The translations under genes and the position numbers were made by a program. 64,000 nucleotides of DNA from Streptomyces sp. CB01201 (GTDB taxonomy: Bacteria > Actinomycetota > Actinomycetes > Streptomycetales > Streptomycetaceae): contig NZ_NNBJ01000011.1 of NCBI RefSeq assembly GCF_002803085.1, positions 124,001-188,000 of the forward strand. Reading direction: 5' to 3'. Below are positions 25,447 to 34,113 of this stretch, one piece after another (positions within the stretch are counted from its first letter, which is position 1; every line of letters begins with the position of its first letter). The notes under the pieces are model-generated. The model did not search any database and had not been told where the DNA came from. It saw nothing but the letters and a program-made list of their open reading frames with translations.

Positions 25447-26148
25447 ATGACGACTCGGGCCCGGGGCCTCCATACGCATGTGCTCGAAAGCCTGGGTCTG
25501 GCGATCACCGCGGGCGAGTACCCGCCCGGCAGCGTCCTTCGCACCGACGAACTCGCCCAGCGCTTCGACGTGTCGCGCACGGTGGTGCGCGAGGTGATCC
25601 GGGTCCTGGAGTCCATGTACCTGGTCGAATCCCGGCGCCGGGTCGGCGTGACCGTCCAGCCGGCCGAGCAGTGGAACGTCTACGACCCGCAGGTCATCCG
25701 CTGGCGCCTGGCCGGCGCCGACCGCCCGCGCCAGCTGCGCTCGCTGACCGTGCTGCGCTCCGCCGTGGAGCCGGTCGCGGCCGGCCTCGCGGCGCTGCGG
25801 GCCACCCCCGCCCAGTGCGCGGACCTCACCGAACAGGCCCTCGGCATGGTCGCGACCTCGCGCGGGCGCCAGCTGGAGGCGTACCTCGTGCACGACGTGG
25901 CCTTCCACCGGATCGTGCTCAACGCGTCCGGCAACGAGATGTTCGCCCGGCTCGGCGATGTGGTGGCCGAGGTCCTCGCCGGCCGCACCCACCACCAGGT
26001 GATGTTCCCCGACCCCGATCCGGCCGCCGTCACTTTGCATGTGCGGGTGGCCGAGGCGGTCCGCGCGCGGGACACGGCGGAAGCCGAGCGGCTGACCCGG
26101 GAGATCGCGGTGGGCGCACTCCAGGAGCTGGACGTTCTCGCGCCATAG
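25447..26148 (+). CDS. gntR: GntR-family (FadR subfamily) gluconate regulator
   Basis: A 233-residue FadR-subfamily GntR regulator. The N-terminal winged helix (residues 5-70: GEYPPGSVLRTDELAQRFDV, SRTVVREVIRVLES) is followed by an all-helical FCD ligand domain whose metal-binding residues D and H occur in YLVHDVAFHRIVL and HVRVAEAVRARD. Its divergent position to gntK-gntP identifies it as the gluconate repressor. The ATG lies six bases after a -10-like TAGGCT, so the transcript is probably leaderless. A better-looking SD (GGAGGG) lies too far upstream to serve. Confidence 0.9.
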   Translation: MTTRARGLHTHVLESLGLAITAGEYPPGSVLRTDELAQRFDVSRTVVREVIRVLESMYLVESRRRVGVTVQPAEQWNVYDPQVIRWRLAGADRPRQLRSLTVLRSAVEPVAAGLAALRATPAQCADLTEQALGMVATSRGRQLEAYLVHDVAFHRIVLNASGNEMFARLGDVVAEVLAGRTHHQVMFPDPDPAAVTLHVRVAEAVRARDTAEAERLTREIAVGALQELDVLAP

Positions 26149-26291
26149 GTACCCTGAGCAACGAATTCCGCTCGCCGGATGCCTTCCCGTTACCTCGGAT
26201 ACCTCAGAAACATCTCAAATCTGTCTCTACGTGACATTGGCCACTGCCAAACTGTGCCGCCAGGCGGAACTATGGGCCGCTGGTCCGTGCC

Positions 26292-26390
26292 ATGGTGACG
26301 CTAGTCCCCGCCACGGTGACGACCTGCGTCACCGGCACGACCGGTCCCGCACGACCGCATGACCCCTCACAAAGGCGAACTACTCCATGA
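26292..26390 (+). other. Possible 32-codon leader ORF with stem-loop
   Basis: An ATG at 26292 opens a 32-codon frame whose TGA (26388-26390) overlaps the ATG of the permease gene at 26387 (ATGA). Nine of its 32 residues are threonine. Within it, CGGTGACG (26314-26321) and CGTCACCG (26327-26334) form a perfect 8-bp stem with a 5-nt loop. It has no good ribosome-binding site and uses several codons that are rare in this genome (CTA, TCA, ACT), so it may be a chance frame; the stop-start overlap and the hairpin are what make it worth recording. Confidence 0.3.
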
Positions 26391-27850
26391 GTGACCGCAT
26401 GCCTGCGGCCGAGACCCAGAGTGCCCCCGCGGGGGCGACGACGGGCACCCCCCACATCGACGCCGGTGACGCCGGTTACAGCAAGGACCTCAAGTCCCGC
26501 CACATCAACATGATCGCCATCGGCGGCGCGATAGGCACCGGGCTCTTCCTCGGCGCCGGTGGCCGGATGGCGGGCGCGGGCCCCTCCCTCGCGATCGCGT
26601 ACGCGGTCTGCGGCGTGTTCGCCTTCTTCGTCGTACGGGCCCTCGGTGAGCTCGTGCTCTACCGCCCCTCCTCGGGCGCCTTCGTCTCCTACGCCCGTGA
26701 GTTCATGGGCGAGAAGGGCGCCTACACGGCGGGCTGGCTGTACTTCCTGAACTGGTCGACCACCGCCGTCGCCGACATCACCGCGGCCGCGACCTACGCC
26801 CACTTCTGGGCCATGTTCAGCAGCGTCCCGCAGTGGGTCTGCGCGCTCGTCGCGCTCGCGGTCGTCCTCACCGCCAACCTCATCTCGGTGAAGTACTTCG
26901 GCGAGATGGAGTTCTGGTTCGCGATCATCAAGGTGGTCGCGCTGGTCGCCTTCATGCTGGTCGGCATCTACCTCGTGGTCACCCAGCACGACGTGGACGG
27001 CTCCACGCCGGGCTTCGCCAACATCACCAGCCACGGCGGCATCTTCCCGATGGGCATGCTGCCCATGCTGCTCGTCATCCAGGGCGTCGTCTTCGCCTAC
27101 GCCTCGGTCGAGCTGTGCGGCGTCGCCGCCGGCGAGACGGAGAACCCGCAGAAGATCCTGCCCAAGGCGATCAACTCGATCATGTGGCGCGTCGCCGTCT
27201 TCTACGTCGGCTCCGTGGTGCTGCTCGCGCTGCTGCTGCCGTACACCGAGTACTCCGAGAACCAGAGTCCGTTCGTCACCGTCCTCGACAAGATCGGCGT
27301 GCCGGGTGCGGCCGGCGTGATGAACCTGGTGGTGCTCACCGCGGCCCTCTCCAGCCTCAACTCCGGCCTGTACTCCACCGGCCGCATCCTGCGCTCGATG
27401 TCGCTCGCGGGCTCGGCGCCCAAGTTCGTCGGCGTCATGAACAAGGGCAAGGTGCCCTACGGCGGCGTTCTGTTCACCGCCTTCTTCGGCGTCCTCGGCG
27501 TCGCCCTGAACAAGGTCGTGCCGGACGACGCCTTCGAGATCGTGCTGAACTTCGCCTCCATCGGCATCCTCGGCACCTGGGCGATGATCATGGTCTGCTC
27601 GCTGCTCTTCTGGCGCCGCGCACAGCAGGGCCATCTGGAGCGCCCCTCCTACAAGCTGCCCTGGGCGCCCTACACGCAGATCGTGACGCTGGTCTTCCTC
27701 GCGACCGTCGCCTTCCTGATGTGGTACGGCGGCGGCGTCGGCCGCACCACGATCTACTGCCTCCCGATCATCGCGGCGCTGCTCGTCGGCGGCTGGTTCG
27801 TCGTCCGCAAGCGGGTCGGCGCCATCGCGGCGACCAAGCCCCAGCCGTAA
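26387..27850 (+). CDS. Amino acid permease (GabP/AnsP type)
   Basis: A 487-residue amino acid transporter of the APC superfamily, AAT family. The signature SRHINMIAIGGAIGTGLFLGAG (37-58) is followed by 12 hydrophobic segments; PSSGAFVSYAREFMGEKGAYTAGWLYFLNW is typical of GABA, asparagine or aromatic amino acid permeases. It has a cytoplasmic Ala/Gly-rich N-terminal tail of about 35 residues. The Shine-Dalgarno AAAGG is rather far (about 12 bases) from the ATG, and a short ORF stops on top of the start. A rho-independent-type hairpin follows. The exact substrate cannot be read from sequence. Confidence 0.9.
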   Translation: MSDRMPAAETQSAPAGATTGTPHIDAGDAGYSKDLKSRHINMIAIGGAIGTGLFLGAGGRMAGAGPSLAIAYAVCGVFAFFVVRALGELVLYRPSSGAFVSYAREFMGEKGAYTAGWLYFLNWSTTAVADITAAATYAHFWAMFSSVPQWVCALVALAVVLTANLISVKYFGEMEFWFAIIKVVALVAFMLVGIYLVVTQHDVDGSTPGFANITSHGGIFPMGMLPMLLVIQGVVFAYASVELCGVAAGETENPQKILPKAINSIMWRVAVFYVGSVVLLALLLPYTEYSENQSPFVTVLDKIGVPGAAGVMNLVVLTAALSSLNSGLYSTGRILRSMSLAGSAPKFVGVMNKGKVPYGGVLFTAFFGVLGVALNKVVPDDAFEIVLNFASIGILGTWAMIMVCSLLFWRRAQQGHLERPSYKLPWAPYTQIVTLVFLATVAFLMWYGGGVGRTTIYCLPIIAALLVGGWFVVRKRVGAIAATKPQP

Positions 27851-27864
27851 CCCCGGCGCCATGA

Positions 27865-27902
27865 AAGGGCGGCACCCCGGACCACGGGGCGCCGCCCTTC
27901 TT
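27865..27902 (+). terminator. Terminator after the amino acid permease
   Basis: AAGGGCGGC (27865-27873) pairs with GCCGCCCTT (27891-27899), with an inner CCCCG/CGGGG stem, followed by TCTT. It lies between convergent genes and could act in both directions. Confidence 0.85.
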
Positions 27903-27937
27903 CACGCCCTGCCGCGCCCGGCTCACCCCCGCCCGGC

Positions 27938-28645
27938 TCACGCCCGCACATGCCGCAGCCGGGCCTCGGCCGCGGCCAGCATCATCTCCAGGGCCGCCGG
28001 ATAGGCGCTGCGGCCCATCTCCGCCACCAGGGTCGGCGCGGTGGCGGCCACATGCGGATGGGTGTCCGCGCCGAGCCGCGCGTACCGCTCCCGCCAGGTC
28101 CGCTCCTCCAGGATCCGGGACTCCTTCGGCAGGGTCAGCACGGTCGCGTCGAGCGCCGCGAACGCCAGGGTCTGGTCCACGAACACGTGGTAGATCCGCA
28201 CCGCCTCGGCATCCGGGAACCCGGCCCCGCGCAGGATGCCGAGGATCGTCTCCACCGAGCGCATCTCGTGCACCCGGCCGGTCACCCGCGTACACGTCAG
28301 CACCGCCGCCTGCGGATGGGCCTGGTAGTCGGCGTGGATGCGCAGCCCGAGCGAGCGCAGATCCGCCCGCCACTCGCCGCTCGGCCGCCAGGCGCGCAGG
28401 GTGCGGCCGATCAGCTCGTCCGCCACCGCGAGCAGCAGGTCGTCGGTGTCCTGGAAGTACCGGTACAGCGCGCTCGGATCCGCGCCGAGCGCCGTGCCGA
28501 GCCGCCGCACGGTCAGCGCCGCCGCCCCGTGCTCGCCGATCAGGCGCAGCGCGGTCTCGACGATCAGCGCCTCGGAAAGCACCGTGCCCCGCTTGGTGGG
28601 CCGCCGCCGGCGCCGCTCCCCGTCCGCCACGACTCGCTCGCTCAT
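27938..28645 (-). CDS. TetR-family regulator divergent from a permease-amidohydrolase unit
   Basis: A 235-residue TetR regulator. A strongly basic N-terminus (GERRRRRPTKRG) precedes the helix-turn-helix (LIVETALRLIGEHGAAALTV ... DPSALYRYFQDTDDLLLAV, residues 26-75). The C-terminal half resembles TetR_C domains of tetracyclin-type repressors. The ATG at 28645 is preferred because AGGG lies eight bases upstream. It is divergent from the permease at 28763, and the 117-bp gap contains a perfect 11-bp palindrome, so it probably controls that unit and itself. Confidence 0.87.
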   Translation of the reverse strand: MSERVVADGERRRRRPTKRGTVLSEALIVETALRLIGEHGAAALTVRRLGTALGADPSALYRYFQDTDDLLLAVADELIGRTLRAWRPSGEWRADLRSLGLRIHADYQAHPQAAVLTCTRVTGRVHEMRSVETILGILRGAGFPDAEAVRIYHVFVDQTLAFAALDATVLTLPKESRILEERTWRERYARLGADTHPHVAATAPTLVAEMGRSAYPAALEMMLAAAEARLRHVRA

Positions 28646-28678
28646 GCGCCGCACCCTACGGACCGGCGCACCTTATGA

Positions 28679-28689
28679 CAACGCCGTTG
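28679..28689. promoter_or_regulatory. Candidate operator between tetR and the permease
   Basis: CAACG-C-CGTTG is a perfect odd-centred palindrome, roughly midway between the divergent start codons at 28645 and 28763. It is the only clear dyad in the gap. Confidence 0.5.
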
Positions 28690-28762
28690 ACGCATCGGCT
28701 CCACCCGGAGTTCCATGTGCCGCCATCGGGGCCGAAAAGCGCCCCTCGGCGAAGGAGCGACC

Positions 28763-30262
28763 GTGCGCACTCCCTACGGCAGTGACCCACCCGTTCTGCG
28801 CAAGAGCCTCGGCGTCCTGGACGGCGTCGCCATCGCCGCCTCCTCCACGGCGGCCACCACCAGCATCGGCATCGGACTGGGTGTCACCGCGGGCGCGGTG
28901 GGACTGCACCTGCCGATCGTGATGCTCCTCGCGTTCATTCCGATCCTCGGCATAGCGAGCGCGTACACCCGGCTCAACAAGGTCGAGCCCAACATGGGCA
29001 GCGGCTATGTGTGGGTGGGCCGCTCGCTCAGCCCCTGGCTGGGCTTCCTGACCGGCTGGATCGGCATCGTCTCCACCGTCGTCTTCCTCGCCTACACCAC
29101 CGCCGTCACCGGTTCCGCCCTGATCCAACTGGCAGGCGAGGCAGGCCTGGTGAGCCTCGGCGGACTGCGCTTGGACCCGGACTCCACGGCCCAGTCCACC
29201 GCGATCGGCATCGTCGTCCTGGTCGCCGTCACCTTCACCGCGGTGATCGGCACCCGCTCGGCCGCCGCCCTCCAGAAGTGGCTCCTGGTCTTCGAGTACG
29301 CCGTGCTCCTCGGCTTCTGCGGCTACGGACTCGTCAAGGGCCCGCACCCCTTCAGCCTGGACTGGCTGAACCCGTTCACCATCCCCTCGGGCCAGGCCCT
29401 GGCCCAGGGACTGCTGCTCTCCGTCTTCTGCTACTGGGGCTTCGAGTCGACCTTCAGCGTGAACGAGGAGATCAAGGACCCCGAGGACGCCTCCAGGGCC
29501 GGACTCATCACCCTGTTCACCATGCTCGGCCTGTTCCTGCTCGGCTCGTTCGCCTTCCAACGGGTGCTCTCCGCCGATGAGTTGGTGGGCCACGGCGCCC
29601 AGGGCCTCACGTTCTTCGGCGACCGGCTCGCCACCCAGCCGCTGGCCGCCCTGCCCCTGGTCGCGCTGACCTTCTCGGCGATCGCCTCGCTCCAGTCCGG
29701 TGTCATCCCCACCGTGCGCGGCATGTTCGCGATGAGCCGCGACCGCACGCTCGGCCCGCTCTGGCTCAAGGTCAGCCCCCGCTACGGGACCCCGGCGGCC
29801 GGCACCGTCGCGATCGGCTGCGTCGCGGCCGGCATCGCCGTGCTCTCGCTGCTCATCCCCAAGATCGGCGACCTGATCCTCGCCTCCGTCAACGCCATCG
29901 GGGTCGTGGTGTCCCTCTACTACGCGCTGACCGCCCTGGCCGCGGCGAGCCGCTTCCGCGGGGCGCTGCGCGAGAGCGCCGGCGAGGCGATACGTGCCGT
30001 GGTGATCCCCGTCCTGAGCGCCCTGTTCCTGCTCGGCCTCGGCGGCTACCTCGCCTGGACCTTCTACACCTCCGCCGACCACTTCGAAGTCAGCCCCGAC
30101 AACGGCTGGTTCATGCTCGCCTGCCCCGCGGCGATGCTGCTCAGCGGTGTGGGGGCCGCCGCCTGGGCCAAGTGGGTAAGGAAATCACCGTACTTCGTCA
30201 CCGGCCGCTCCAGCACGGAAGCGGATGCGGCACCGCTCGGCGCCGCATCCGAACCCGCCTGA
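28763..30262 (+). CDS. APC-family permease
   Basis: A 499-residue APC-superfamily transporter with about 12 hydrophobic segments. The N-terminus LRKSLGVLDGVAIAASSTAATTSIGIGLG and the GFESTFSVNEEIKDPEDASR segment between central helices fit the amino acid-polyamine permease group often paired with amidohydrolases or amine catabolism. The GTG at 28763 follows GAAGGAG at a five-base spacing; an upstream ATG extension is rejected for lacking that. It is the first gene of a run leading to an amidohydrolase, a mycothiol-dependent dehydrogenase and an MBL-fold hydrolase. Confidence 0.85.
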   Translation: MRTPYGSDPPVLRKSLGVLDGVAIAASSTAATTSIGIGLGVTAGAVGLHLPIVMLLAFIPILGIASAYTRLNKVEPNMGSGYVWVGRSLSPWLGFLTGWIGIVSTVVFLAYTTAVTGSALIQLAGEAGLVSLGGLRLDPDSTAQSTAIGIVVLVAVTFTAVIGTRSAAALQKWLLVFEYAVLLGFCGYGLVKGPHPFSLDWLNPFTIPSGQALAQGLLLSVFCYWGFESTFSVNEEIKDPEDASRAGLITLFTMLGLFLLGSFAFQRVLSADELVGHGAQGLTFFGDRLATQPLAALPLVALTFSAIASLQSGVIPTVRGMFAMSRDRTLGPLWLKVSPRYGTPAAGTVAIGCVAAGIAVLSLLIPKIGDLILASVNAIGVVVSLYYALTALAAASRFRGALRESAGEAIRAVVIPVLSALFLLGLGGYLAWTFYTSADHFEVSPDNGWFMLACPAAMLLSGVGAAAWAKWVRKSPYFVTGRSSTEADAAPLGAASEPA

Positions 30263-30290
30263 ACCCCCGCCCCGGCAACCCTCCTCAGCA

Positions 30291-30347
30291 CTCCTGCCTC
30301 ACAACTCCTGCCTCACAATTCCTCCCACACAAACCCCTCCCTCACAG
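30291..30347 (+). repeat. Short tandem repeat upstream of the amidohydrolase
   Basis: A 14-bp unit CTCCTGCCTCACAA occurs exactly twice (30291-30304, 30305-30318), then as a degenerate third and fourth copy (TTCCTCCCACACAA; ACCCCTCCCTCACAG). The strand is almost purine-free apart from A. It fills the 98-bp gap between permease and amidohydrolase. Confidence 0.8.
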
Positions 30348-30360
30348 AACGGACGCACGC

Positions 30361-32004
30361 ATGCGCCACGACCCCGCCGACCTCGTCTTCACCGGCGGCC
30401 CGGTCCTCACCCTGGACGCCGCCCGCTCCCGCGCCACCACCGTGGCCGTCACCGGGGACCGCATCACCGCCGTCGGCCACGACGAGGTGCGCGAACTGAT
30501 CGGCCCGAAGACCCAAGTCATCGACCTGGCGGGCAAGTTGCTGATCCCCGGCTTCCAGGACGCCCATGTCCACCCCGTCTCGGCCGGCATCGAATTGGCC
30601 CGCTGCGACCTCACGGGCCTGCGCACGGCGACCGAGACGCTGGACGCGGTACGCGCCTACGCCGACGCCCATCCCGAACAGGAGTGGATCACCGGGGGCG
30701 GCTGGTCGATGGAGGCCTTCGAGGGCGGCAGCCCGACGCGCGACCTGCTCGACCGGGTCGTGCCCGACCGGCCCGTCTACCTGCCCAACCGGGACCACCA
30801 CGGAGCCTGGGTCAACTCCCGCGCCCTCGCCGCCGCAGGCCTCACCCGGGACACCCCCGACCCGGCCGACGGCCGCATCGAACGCGACGCCACCGGCGAG
30901 CCGACCGGGCTGCTCCAGGAGGGCGCCATGGACCTCGTCGGCCGGCTCACGCCCCGCTCGACCCCCGCCGAACGCCTCGCCGCCCTGCTGCGCGCCCAGG
31001 CCCACCTCCACTCGTACGGGATCACCGCGTGGCAGGACGCGATCGTCGGGAACTTCGGCTCGATGGACGACCCCGCCGACGCCTATGTGACCGCGGCGCG
31101 CGACGGCTCGCTGACCGCACGGGTCGTCGGCGCCCTGTGGTGGGACCGCGAGCGCGGCGCCGAGCAGATCCCCGAACTGGTCGCGCGGCGAGCACAGTTG
31201 AGCAAGGGCCGGTTCCGCGCCGGATCGGTGAAGATCATGCAGGACGGGGTCGCGGAGACCGGCACCGCCGCCCTGCTCGGCCCCTACCTCGACGCCTGCG
31301 GCTGCGCGACCGCCAACACCGGGACCAGCTTCGTCGATCCGGCCGAACTGCGCTGCTATGTAACCCAATTGGACGCCCTCGGCTTCCAGGCCCACTTCCA
31401 CGCGCTCGGCGACCGGGCGGTGCGCGAGGCGCTCGACGCGGTGGCGGCCGCCCGCGAGGCCAACGGACGGACCGACACCCGGCCGCACCTGGCCCACCTC
31501 CAGATCGTCCACCCCGACGACATCGACCGCTTCCGCGCGCTCGGCGCCACCGCGAACATCCAGCCCCTGTGGGCCTCCCACGAACCCCAGATGGACGAGC
31601 TGACCATCCCCTTCCTCGGTGCCGAGCGCGCCGGACAGCAGTATCCGTTCGCGGCGCTGCTGCGCTCCGGGGCGACCGTGGCGGCCGGCTCGGACTGGCC
31701 GGTCAGCAGCCCCGACCCGATGCAGGGCATCCACACCGCGGTCAACCGGGTCGCTCCCGGCGAGAAGGGCCCGGTGTTCCTGCCGGAGCAGCGCATCACC
31801 CTGACCGCGGCCTTCGCCGCGTACACCGCGGGGACGGCGTATGTGAACCACCTCGACGACACGGGTTCGATCCGGCCCGGCGCGCTCGCCGACCTCGCGG
31901 TCCTCGACCGGGACCCGTACGCGGGGCCGCCCGAGGAGATCGGTGCGACCCGGGTGCTCGCCACCTATGTCGGCGGCCGACGGGTGCACGAAGCCACCTC
32001 ATAA
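30361..32004 (+). CDS. YtcJ-type amidohydrolase (amidohydrolase_3 family)
   Basis: A 547-residue metal-dependent amidohydrolase of the YtcJ-like group, whose characterised member NfdA is an N-substituted formamide deformylase. Metal ligands are seen in FQDAHVHPV (about residues 63-71), the carboxylated-lysine strand GSVKIMQDG, HFHALGD, HLQIVH and the terminal aspartate in SDWPVSSPDP. A small N- and C-terminal beta-sandwich frames the barrel (VFTGGPVLTLD ... GALADLAVLDRDPY). Cytoplasmic. It is 98 bp downstream of a permease and 56 bp upstream of the mycothiol dehydrogenase, suggesting that its product chemistry releases a one-carbon or aldehyde species; this is inference. Confidence 0.88.
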   Translation: MRHDPADLVFTGGPVLTLDAARSRATTVAVTGDRITAVGHDEVRELIGPKTQVIDLAGKLLIPGFQDAHVHPVSAGIELARCDLTGLRTATETLDAVRAYADAHPEQEWITGGGWSMEAFEGGSPTRDLLDRVVPDRPVYLPNRDHHGAWVNSRALAAAGLTRDTPDPADGRIERDATGEPTGLLQEGAMDLVGRLTPRSTPAERLAALLRAQAHLHSYGITAWQDAIVGNFGSMDDPADAYVTAARDGSLTARVVGALWWDRERGAEQIPELVARRAQLSKGRFRAGSVKIMQDGVAETGTAALLGPYLDACGCATANTGTSFVDPAELRCYVTQLDALGFQAHFHALGDRAVREALDAVAAAREANGRTDTRPHLAHLQIVHPDDIDRFRALGATANIQPLWASHEPQMDELTIPFLGAERAGQQYPFAALLRSGATVAAGSDWPVSSPDPMQGIHTAVNRVAPGEKGPVFLPEQRITLTAAFAAYTAGTAYVNHLDDTGSIRPGALADLAVLDRDPYAGPPEEIGATRVLATYVGGRRVHEATS

Positions 32005-32060
32005 GGTGTATTCCTGATACACCCGAACACAGCCGACGGTACGAAGCAGGGAGTGGCGGC

Positions 32061-33146
32061 ATGTCGCAGCAGGTCCAAGGGGTCATCGCACCGGGCAAGA
32101 ACCAGCCCGTGCGGGTGGAGACCATCGTGGTACCGGACCCGGGCCCGGGCGAGGCGGTGGTGAAGATCCAGGCCTGCGGCGTCTGCCACACCGATCTGCA
32201 CTACAAGCAGGGCGGCATCAACGACGACTTCCCGTTCCTGCTCGGCCACGAGGCCTCCGGCATCGTGGAGTCGGTCGGCGAGGGCGTCACCGATGTCGCG
32301 CCCGGCGACTTCGTGATCCTCAACTGGCGTGCGGTGTGCGGCAGTTGCCGGGCCTGTCTGCGGGGCCGTCCGCAGTACTGCTTCAACACGCACAACGCGC
32401 AGCAGAAGATGACGCTGCTCGACGGTACGGAGCTGTCCCCGGCGCTCGGCATCGGGGCGTTCGCCGAGAAGACCCTGGTCGCGGCGGGCCAGTGCACCAA
32501 GGTCGACCCGGCGGTCTCCCCGGCGGTGGCGGGGCTGCTCGGCTGTGGGGTCATGGCCGGCATCGGCGCGGCCATCAACACGGGCAACGTCGGCCGGGGC
32601 GACTCCGTCGCCGTCATCGGCTGCGGCGGCGTGGGTGACGCGGCGGTCGTCGGCGCCCGGCTCGCGGGCGCGGCGAAGATCATCGCGGTCGACATCGACG
32701 ACCGCAAGCTGGCCACGGCCAGGACGATGGGCGCGACGCACACCGTCAACTCCCGCAGCCAGGACGCCGTCGAGGCGATCCGCGAGCTGACCGGCGGCAA
32801 CGGCGCGGACGTCGTCATCGAGGCGGTGGGCCACCCCGAGACGTACAAGCAGGCGTTCTACGCGCGCGATCTGGCGGGCACGGTCGTCCTGGTCGGCGTG
32901 CCGACCCCGGACATGACCCTGGAACTGCCGCTCCTGGACGTCTTCGGCCGGGGCGGCGCCCTGAAGTCCTCCTGGTACGGCGACTGCCTGCCCTCGCGGG
33001 ACTTCCCGATGCTGGTCGACCTGCATCAGCAGGGCCGGATCGACCTCGGGGCGTTCGTCACGGAGACGATCGCGCCCGACGAGGTCGAGCAGGCCTTCGC
33101 GCGGATGCACGAGGGTGACGTGCTGCGTTCGGTGGTGGAGTTCTGA
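32061..33146 (+). CDS. S-(hydroxymethyl)mycothiol dehydrogenase (MscR)
   Basis: A 361-residue zinc-dependent medium-chain alcohol dehydrogenase of the mycothiol-dependent formaldehyde dehydrogenase type. Catalytic zinc ligands lie in CGVCHTDLHY (Cys near 40) and LGHEASGIVESVG; the structural zinc loop reads CGSCRACLRGRPQYC; the NAD site is VIGCGGVGDAAV (about 190-202). It oxidises the spontaneous adduct of formaldehyde and mycothiol to S-formylmycothiol, and also acts on S-nitrosomycothiol. The start ATG has an AGGGAGTGG ribosome-binding site. The stop overlaps the MBL-fold gene (TGATG). Confidence 0.9.
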   Translation: MSQQVQGVIAPGKNQPVRVETIVVPDPGPGEAVVKIQACGVCHTDLHYKQGGINDDFPFLLGHEASGIVESVGEGVTDVAPGDFVILNWRAVCGSCRACLRGRPQYCFNTHNAQQKMTLLDGTELSPALGIGAFAEKTLVAAGQCTKVDPAVSPAVAGLLGCGVMAGIGAAINTGNVGRGDSVAVIGCGGVGDAAVVGARLAGAAKIIAVDIDDRKLATARTMGATHTVNSRSQDAVEAIRELTGGNGADVVIEAVGHPETYKQAFYARDLAGTVVLVGVPTPDMTLELPLLDVFGRGGALKSSWYGDCLPSRDFPMLVDLHQQGRIDLGAFVTETIAPDEVEQAFARMHEGDVLRSVVEF

Positions 33147-33781
33147 TGGCGGTCCGCGCACGCATCGACCATCTGGTCACGTCCGGCACGTTCTCCCTCG
33201 ACGGCGGTACCTGGGACGTCGACAACAACGTATGGATCGTCGGGGACGACGAGGAGGCCGTCGTCATCGACGCCGCGCACGACGCGGAGGCCATCCTCGC
33301 GGCGCTGGGCGGCCGCACCCTGCGGGCCATCCTGTGCACGCACGCCCACAACGACCACATCGACGCGGCACCGGCCCTGGCGGAGGCCACGGGTGCGCCG
33401 ATCCTGCTGCATCGGGACGATCTTCCGCTGTGGAAGCAGACGCATCCCGAGCGGCTGCCGGACGGTGAACTGAGCGATGGGCAGCGGGTGTCGGTCGCGG
33501 ACGTGGAGTTCGAGGTGATCCACACCCCGGGGCACGCGCCGGGTGCGGTCTGCCTCCACGGGCCGGCCCTCGGCACGGTCTTCACCGGCGACACGCTGTT
33601 CGCCGGGGGGCCCGGGGCGACGGGGCGGTCCTTCTCCGACTTCCCGACGATCATCGACTCGATCAGGGACCGGGTGCTGACGTTGCCGTCGGACACGGTG
33701 GTCCGTACGGGGCATGGTGACGCGACGACGATCGGGGCGGAGGCCCCCCACCTGGCCGAGTGGCTGGCCCGGGGCCACTGA
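33146..33781 (+). CDS. Metallo-beta-lactamase-fold hydrolase paired with MscR
   Basis: A 211-residue MBL-fold protein. The dinuclear metal motif is THAHNDHID (about 71-79); the further ligands are in HTPGHAPGAVCLHG, FTGDTLF and the C-terminal GHGDATTIG. It is translationally coupled to the MscR gene. In many actinobacteria this pair occurs together, and the MBL protein is the presumed S-formylmycothiol hydrolase that yields formate and regenerates mycothiol. That activity is inferred from context, not shown by a specific motif. Confidence 0.88.
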   Translation: MAVRARIDHLVTSGTFSLDGGTWDVDNNVWIVGDDEEAVVIDAAHDAEAILAALGGRTLRAILCTHAHNDHIDAAPALAEATGAPILLHRDDLPLWKQTHPERLPDGELSDGQRVSVADVEFEVIHTPGHAPGAVCLHGPALGTVFTGDTLFAGGPGATGRSFSDFPTIIDSIRDRVLTLPSDTVVRTGHGDATTIGAEAPHLAEWLARGH

Positions 33782-33946
33782 CACCCCCAACCGGGGGCAC
33801 GCCCCAGTCCCCTTTCCGGCCGGGGCCCCAACCGGCTCGCGGTGCGGCTGGCCCCGGGTCCCAACGCCTTGCGGTCCGCCTGGGCTGGTCGGCTGGTTTC
33901 TCCCCGCCCCGCCCCTTCCCGAGACCCTCCGGGGGAGCGTTCGTCT

Positions 33947-34113
33947 AGTGCGGACCGTGCGGGGCTGGTCGCGCAGTTCCGCGCGCCCCTAAAAGCCTTG
34001 GTGCTGGTCCGCATTGGGCATTTCAGCCCGTCCGGCGTTTGAGGACGAGCGCCCTTGAGGCGCGAACGGGGTCTGGGGCGGAGCCCCAGGGTCCTTAGGG
34101 AAGGGGCGGGGTG
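33947..34113 (-). repeat. Dispersed intergenic repeat, copy 2 (reverse orientation)
   Basis: This is the same family as copies at 8498 and 49838, reading on the minus strand. It contains the GCGCGGAACTGCGCGA-type block (about 33970-33995), the 27-bp core at 34023-34049, and the terminal GGGGCGGAGCCCCAG hairpin (about 34076-34091). It supplies the last part of the pseudouridine synthase ORF. Confidence 0.85.
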
